NCBI RefSeq assembly: GCF_013359905.1
Contig: NZ_JABMCC010000101.1
Span: forward strand, 1-64,000
Length of the DNA stretch: 64,000 nucleotides
Origin: Paenibacillus taichungensis
GTDB lineage: Bacteria > Bacillota > Bacilli > Paenibacillales > Paenibacillaceae
Direction: 5' to 3'
The notes below the pieces were generated by a model. It did no database searches, was not told the origin of the DNA, and saw only the letters and a list, made by a program, of their open reading frames with translations. This document shows positions 61,446-64,000 of this stretch, one piece after another. Position 1 is the first letter of the stretch, and each line of letters starts with the position of its first letter. The translations under genes and the position numbers were made by a program.

Positions 61446-62207
61446 TTACACCCTTGTGATTGAGATATCATAGCTGTTCAGTCGTTCTATCAAATCATCA
61501 CCAAGCGACTGATCCGTGATCACCGCATGAACCGCATTTAACCCGGTTACCCGGGCAAATGCACGAACCCCAAACTTGCTCGTATCTGCAAGCAAAATGA
61601 CCCGGTCGGATATACCGACCATTTTCTGCTTCAACCGTGCCTGAAGCTCATTGGATTCACTGATTCCGCCGCCTTCCAGATGCACACCTTTACAAGACAG
61701 GAACAATTTATCGACATGATATGTCTCCAGAGAACGTTCGGCGAGCGGTCCAACAAAAGACAGAGATCGTTGGGCCAACTGGCCACCAGTTGAAATGACT
61801 TCAATCTTGTCCCTGCTGCTCAGTTCAGTTGCTACCTGTATGGAATTGGTCAATACAGTCAATGGCATATCCGGCATATTGGCCGCCATATAACCTGCTG
61901 TCGTGCTGGCATCCAGTAGGATTCGATCACCCGGACGAATCATGGATAGAGCAGACAGGGCAATTCTTTTCTTTTCCTCAGCATGTGTTGTTTCCCTTAC
62001 CCGGTAAGGGATCTCCGGCTGCTCTTCCTTCACGCTAACAGCGCCACCATGGGAACGGCGCAGTCGCCCTGCTTGCTCCAGCCGGTCGAGATCACGCCGA
62101 ATGGTCTCTTCTGTTACCCGGCAGTGCTCACTAAGTTCGGATACACGCATACTGCCCTTAACATTAACCATCTCCACAATTCGGTCATAGCGCTCTGCTG
62201 CCAGCAT
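61446..62207 (-). CDS. DeoR family transcriptional regulator of the rhamnose/lactate locus
   Basis: Sugar-phosphate-responsive repressor of 253 residues. The N-terminal helix-turn-helix (MRVSELSEHCRVTEETIRRDLDRLEQAGRLRRSHGGAV) is the DeoR signature; the C-terminal DeoRC domain (RPGDRILLDASTTAGYMAANM; LTVLTNSIQVATEL; FLSCKGVHLEGGISES-like segment) binds a phosphorylated sugar. It begins one base after rhaB ends, so it is co-transcribed and probably autoregulates the rha/lut operon. The effector may be a rhamnulose phosphate, by analogy with RhaR of other Firmicutes. Confidence 0.93.
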   Translation of the reverse strand: MLAAERYDRIVEMVNVKGSMRVSELSEHCRVTEETIRRDLDRLEQAGRLRRSHGGAVSVKEEQPEIPYRVRETTHAEEKKRIALSALSMIRPGDRILLDASTTAGYMAANMPDMPLTVLTNSIQVATELSSRDKIEVISTGGQLAQRSLSFVGPLAERSLETYHVDKLFLSCKGVHLEGGGISESNELQARLKQKMVGISDRVILLADTSKFGVRAFARVTGLNAVHAVITDQSLGDDLIERLNSYDISITRV

Positions 62208-62208
62208 G

Positions 62209-63702
62209 TTACACCTCGCTTCCAGCCTGTGATTTGGGCGAAGCCGTCAACCTTAGGAATCTACCGTAGGCCTCTTCCCAGATTGGTCTGTCCTTTGGCT
62301 CATAATCGGTAACTGGGAATGAATCACGTATGACCTTGCGGGCTTCCCATATATCCTTAAAGGCTCCGCTTGCCATCCACTGTACAGCCATGTTCCCGAT
62401 CGCACTACCTTCTGCTGGCCCCGCCCATACCGGTTTGCCAATGGAATTGGCTGTCCACTGACATAACAGTCGATTCTGAATGCCACCACCGACCATATGC
62501 AATCCATTAAAAGACTGTCTGGACAGTTGTTCTGTCCATTCCAGCACTCGCCGATACTTTAATGCAAGGCTCTCCAAAATAGAACGGGCAATGGCCCCCT
62601 GGTCTTGCGGCTCAGCCTGCCCTGTATCACGGCAATATTGTTGTATGCGAGAGGTCATATCCCCTGCTGGCATAAACCGGTCATCATCGGGATCAAACAG
62701 GCTCGCAAATGGAGGAGCAAGTTCCGCCCTGCTTAGTAACTCCGCATAGCTGATTCCCTGTCCTTTCCGTTCCCATTCACGCATACATTCCTGCAAAATC
62801 CACAGGCCCATGATGTTCTTAAGCAAACGGAACGTGCCTCCTGCCCCGCCCTCATTCGTAAAATTGAGCGCCAAACTCTCGGAACTGATGGCGGGGTGAT
62901 CAATCTCCGTGCCCATTAGTGACCAGGTTCCGCAGCTTAGGTAGGCAAATGAACGCTCTGTTGCCGGAACAGCCACAACCGCCGAACCTGTATCATGCTC
63001 TGCAACCGCAATAACCGGAATGGCAGATAAGCCAAGATCACTGCAAATGCTGCTACGCAGCTGCCCCACTTGAGTACCTGGCATGACTGCTTCTCCAAAC
63101 AGCGTCTCCGAAATACCAATATGTGCAAGCAGTTCACCGTCCCAATGCCCTATGGTTGGATTGTACAGCTGTGTTGTGGTGGCGTTGGTAAACTCATTCA
63201 CCGCTTCACCGGTTAGAAAGTAACGAAGTAGATCAGGGATCATGAGGAAACGCTCCGCTTCGTTAAGCATTGGGGAGCCACTTCGCTTAAGCGTTGCCAA
63301 CTGATATAGTGTGTTAAAGCTAAGAAACTGGATGCCTGTGCGTTCGAAAATTCGCTGAGAGGTCAATTCCTTACGCACCTGATCCATCATGCCGTTAAAC
63401 TGTGCATCACGGTAATGATATGGATTGCCCAACAATTCACCATGACTTCCAAGCAGTCCAAAATCAACCGCCCAGGAATCAATCCCCAGACTTTCAGGCT
63501 GCTCTCCCTTTTGTTTAACAAGATTCAGCCCTTCCAGCAATTCATGGTGCAGCCTCAATATATCCCAGTGCAGCCGCTCCCCCGCTTTGACCGGCTCATT
63601 CTTGAACCGATGGATCTCCAACGTTTCCATTCCCCGATCATTCAGATGACCCAGCAGTGCTCTCCCGCTTCCAGCACCCAAATCATACGCCAGCACACTC
63701 AC
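62209..63702 (-). CDS. rhaB: L-rhamnulokinase
   Basis: FGGY-family kinase of 497 residues that makes L-rhamnulose 1-phosphate. The N-terminal YDLGAGSGRALLG block, WAVDFGLLG with the catalytic Asp, and TQLYNPTIGHWDGELL match RhaB; the C-terminal ATP site is GLHMVGGGIQNRLLCQWTANSIGKPVWAGPAEGSAIGN. It reads from GTG at 63702 (an in-frame TGA lies two codons upstream), with only a weak GAAGAG site; GTG at 63696 would be better spaced. It is the first full gene of the rhaB-deoR-lutABC run, and a cre-like site lies about 150 nt upstream. Confidence 0.95.
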   Translation of the reverse strand: MSVLAYDLGAGSGRALLGHLNDRGMETLEIHRFKNEPVKAGERLHWDILRLHHELLEGLNLVKQKGEQPESLGIDSWAVDFGLLGSHGELLGNPYHYRDAQFNGMMDQVRKELTSQRIFERTGIQFLSFNTLYQLATLKRSGSPMLNEAERFLMIPDLLRYFLTGEAVNEFTNATTTQLYNPTIGHWDGELLAHIGISETLFGEAVMPGTQVGQLRSSICSDLGLSAIPVIAVAEHDTGSAVVAVPATERSFAYLSCGTWSLMGTEIDHPAISSESLALNFTNEGGAGGTFRLLKNIMGLWILQECMREWERKGQGISYAELLSRAELAPPFASLFDPDDDRFMPAGDMTSRIQQYCRDTGQAEPQDQGAIARSILESLALKYRRVLEWTEQLSRQSFNGLHMVGGGIQNRLLCQWTANSIGKPVWAGPAEGSAIGNMAVQWMASGAFKDIWEARKVIRDSFPVTDYEPKDRPIWEEAYGRFLRLTASPKSQAGSEV

Positions 63703-63853
63703 CGCTCTTCACCAGCCCTTCATCCCATACTATATTTCGCCCTTGAACATTTCTTGATTTCAATGATGACTGCTCTGTACTTTATTCTTTATTTTTTTGT
63801 TTGTTTATTTTTGTTTTATACTGTTTAGCTTTATTTTACGAGTATATCATCAA

Positions 63854-63867
63854 TGTAAGCGTTTGAA
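63854..63867. promoter_or_regulatory. cre-like site upstream of rhaB
   Basis: TGTAAGCGTTTGAA matches the CcpA consensus TGWAANCGNTNWCA at 13 of 14 positions (A for C near the end). Its place upstream of a sugar kinase gene fits glucose repression. Confidence 0.5.
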
Positions 63868-63898
63868 TACCCTGTAATTGGTTTCTTTTACTCATACC

Positions 63899-63929
63899 AA
63901 AAACGACTCTCTCCACTCGGGAGGAGCCG
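63899..63929 (-). terminator. Terminator of the gene at the right edge
   Basis: A 10-bp stem with one bulge (CGGCTC..CTCC arm with GGAG..GAGTCG arm on the minus strand) and a 5-nt loop is followed by five Ts. Confidence 0.6.
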
Positions 63930-63942
63930 CCTTCCTGTTATT

Positions 63943-64000
63943 TCACGTATAAAAGCTGTTTTTGTTAACACCGGACTGAGGCTGAACATCTCTTTCAAAA
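63943..64000 (-). CDS. C-terminal end of an unidentified gene cut by the window edge
   Basis: A minus-strand frame enters from the right edge and ends in TGA at 63943-63945 after 18 visible codons, reading FERDVQPQSGVNKNSFYT. A terminator follows at once. The fragment is too short to name. Its composition and the terminator suggest it is the true end of a gene that comes before rhaB. Confidence 0.4.
   Translation of the reverse strand, partial: FERDVQPQSGVNKNSFYT

Noticed and set aside
1..64000. CRISPR arrays, tRNA or rRNA genes, insertion sequences
   Set aside because: No regular repeat-spacer series, no cloverleaf-like sequence, no rRNA-like block and no transposase frame were noticed on either strand.

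Overview
The window looks like chromosomal DNA of a Paenibacillus (or close relative in the Paenibacillaceae). The reasons are strong AGGAGG-type ribosome binding sites, sigma-A promoters, Fur, Rex-like and CcpA (cre) operator sequences, a spore-coat transglutaminase (tgl), an LTA synthase family protein, a YesM/YesN-type sugar-sensing two-component system, a GH12 endoglucanase, a fused P450-reductase (CYP102 type) and many protein-coding genes ending in intrinsic terminators. No rRNA, tRNA, CRISPR array or insertion sequence was seen. The genus is inferred from gene content, not from a marker gene.

Layout. 1-1 kb: an isolated tyrosine recombinase. 1.1-8.3 kb: a tightly overlapped seven-gene minus-strand operon (peptide/nickel-type ABC importer, class V aminotransferase, amidohydrolase) behind a near-consensus sigma-A promoter. 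8.5-14 kb: iron-containing alcohol dehydrogenase with a Rex-like operator, GNAT protein, M3 oligoendopeptidase, secreted GH12 glucanase with a cre site, and a 30-residue membrane peptide. 14.2-26.6 kb: lipoprotein, an orphan KhtT-like N-terminal domain, a large multi-PAS hybrid kinase, tgl, a stand-alone IF-3 paralogue, Mn-pyrophosphatase ppaC, a PPP-family phosphatase that appears to start at ATT, an LLM flavin oxidoreductase, an LTA synthase family protein and a HAD-GNAT fusion. 26.8-33.7 kb: a PPDK-like protein without the swivelling phosphohistidine domain, VOC protein, SOS-associated YedK-type peptidase, then two Fur-box genes (AraC regulator fused to a siderophore-binding-like domain, and a siderophore-binding lipoprotein).

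33.7-40.1 kb: a minus-strand operon (APH-like kinase, large methyltransferase, histidine phosphatase, DnaQ-like exonuclease, small acidic protein), followed by a GNAT/RidA pair. 40.5-52.8 kb: a carbohydrate-use locus on the plus strand (beta-propeller glycosidase, AraC regulator, Gfo/Idh/MocA oxidoreductase, YesM/YesN pair, two sugar permeases, sugar-binding lipoprotein, (alpha/alpha)6-type glycosidase) with cre-like sites. 53-58.2 kb: two unknown small genes, CYP102-type P450 with a 27-bp operator-like palindrome, glutathione peroxidase. 58.4-64 kb: lutC, lutB, lutA, a DeoR regulator and rhaB in one direction, linking rhamnose breakdown (which yields L-lactaldehyde/L-lactate) to L-lactate oxidation; a gene fragment enters from the right edge.

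The most unusual items are the swivel-less PPDK-like protein, the ATT start, the stand-alone IF-3 paralogue, the orphan KhtT domain, the ABC/aminotransferase/amidohydrolase operon of unknown substrate, and the methyltransferase/kinase operon. I did not see an obvious defence system or mobile island.
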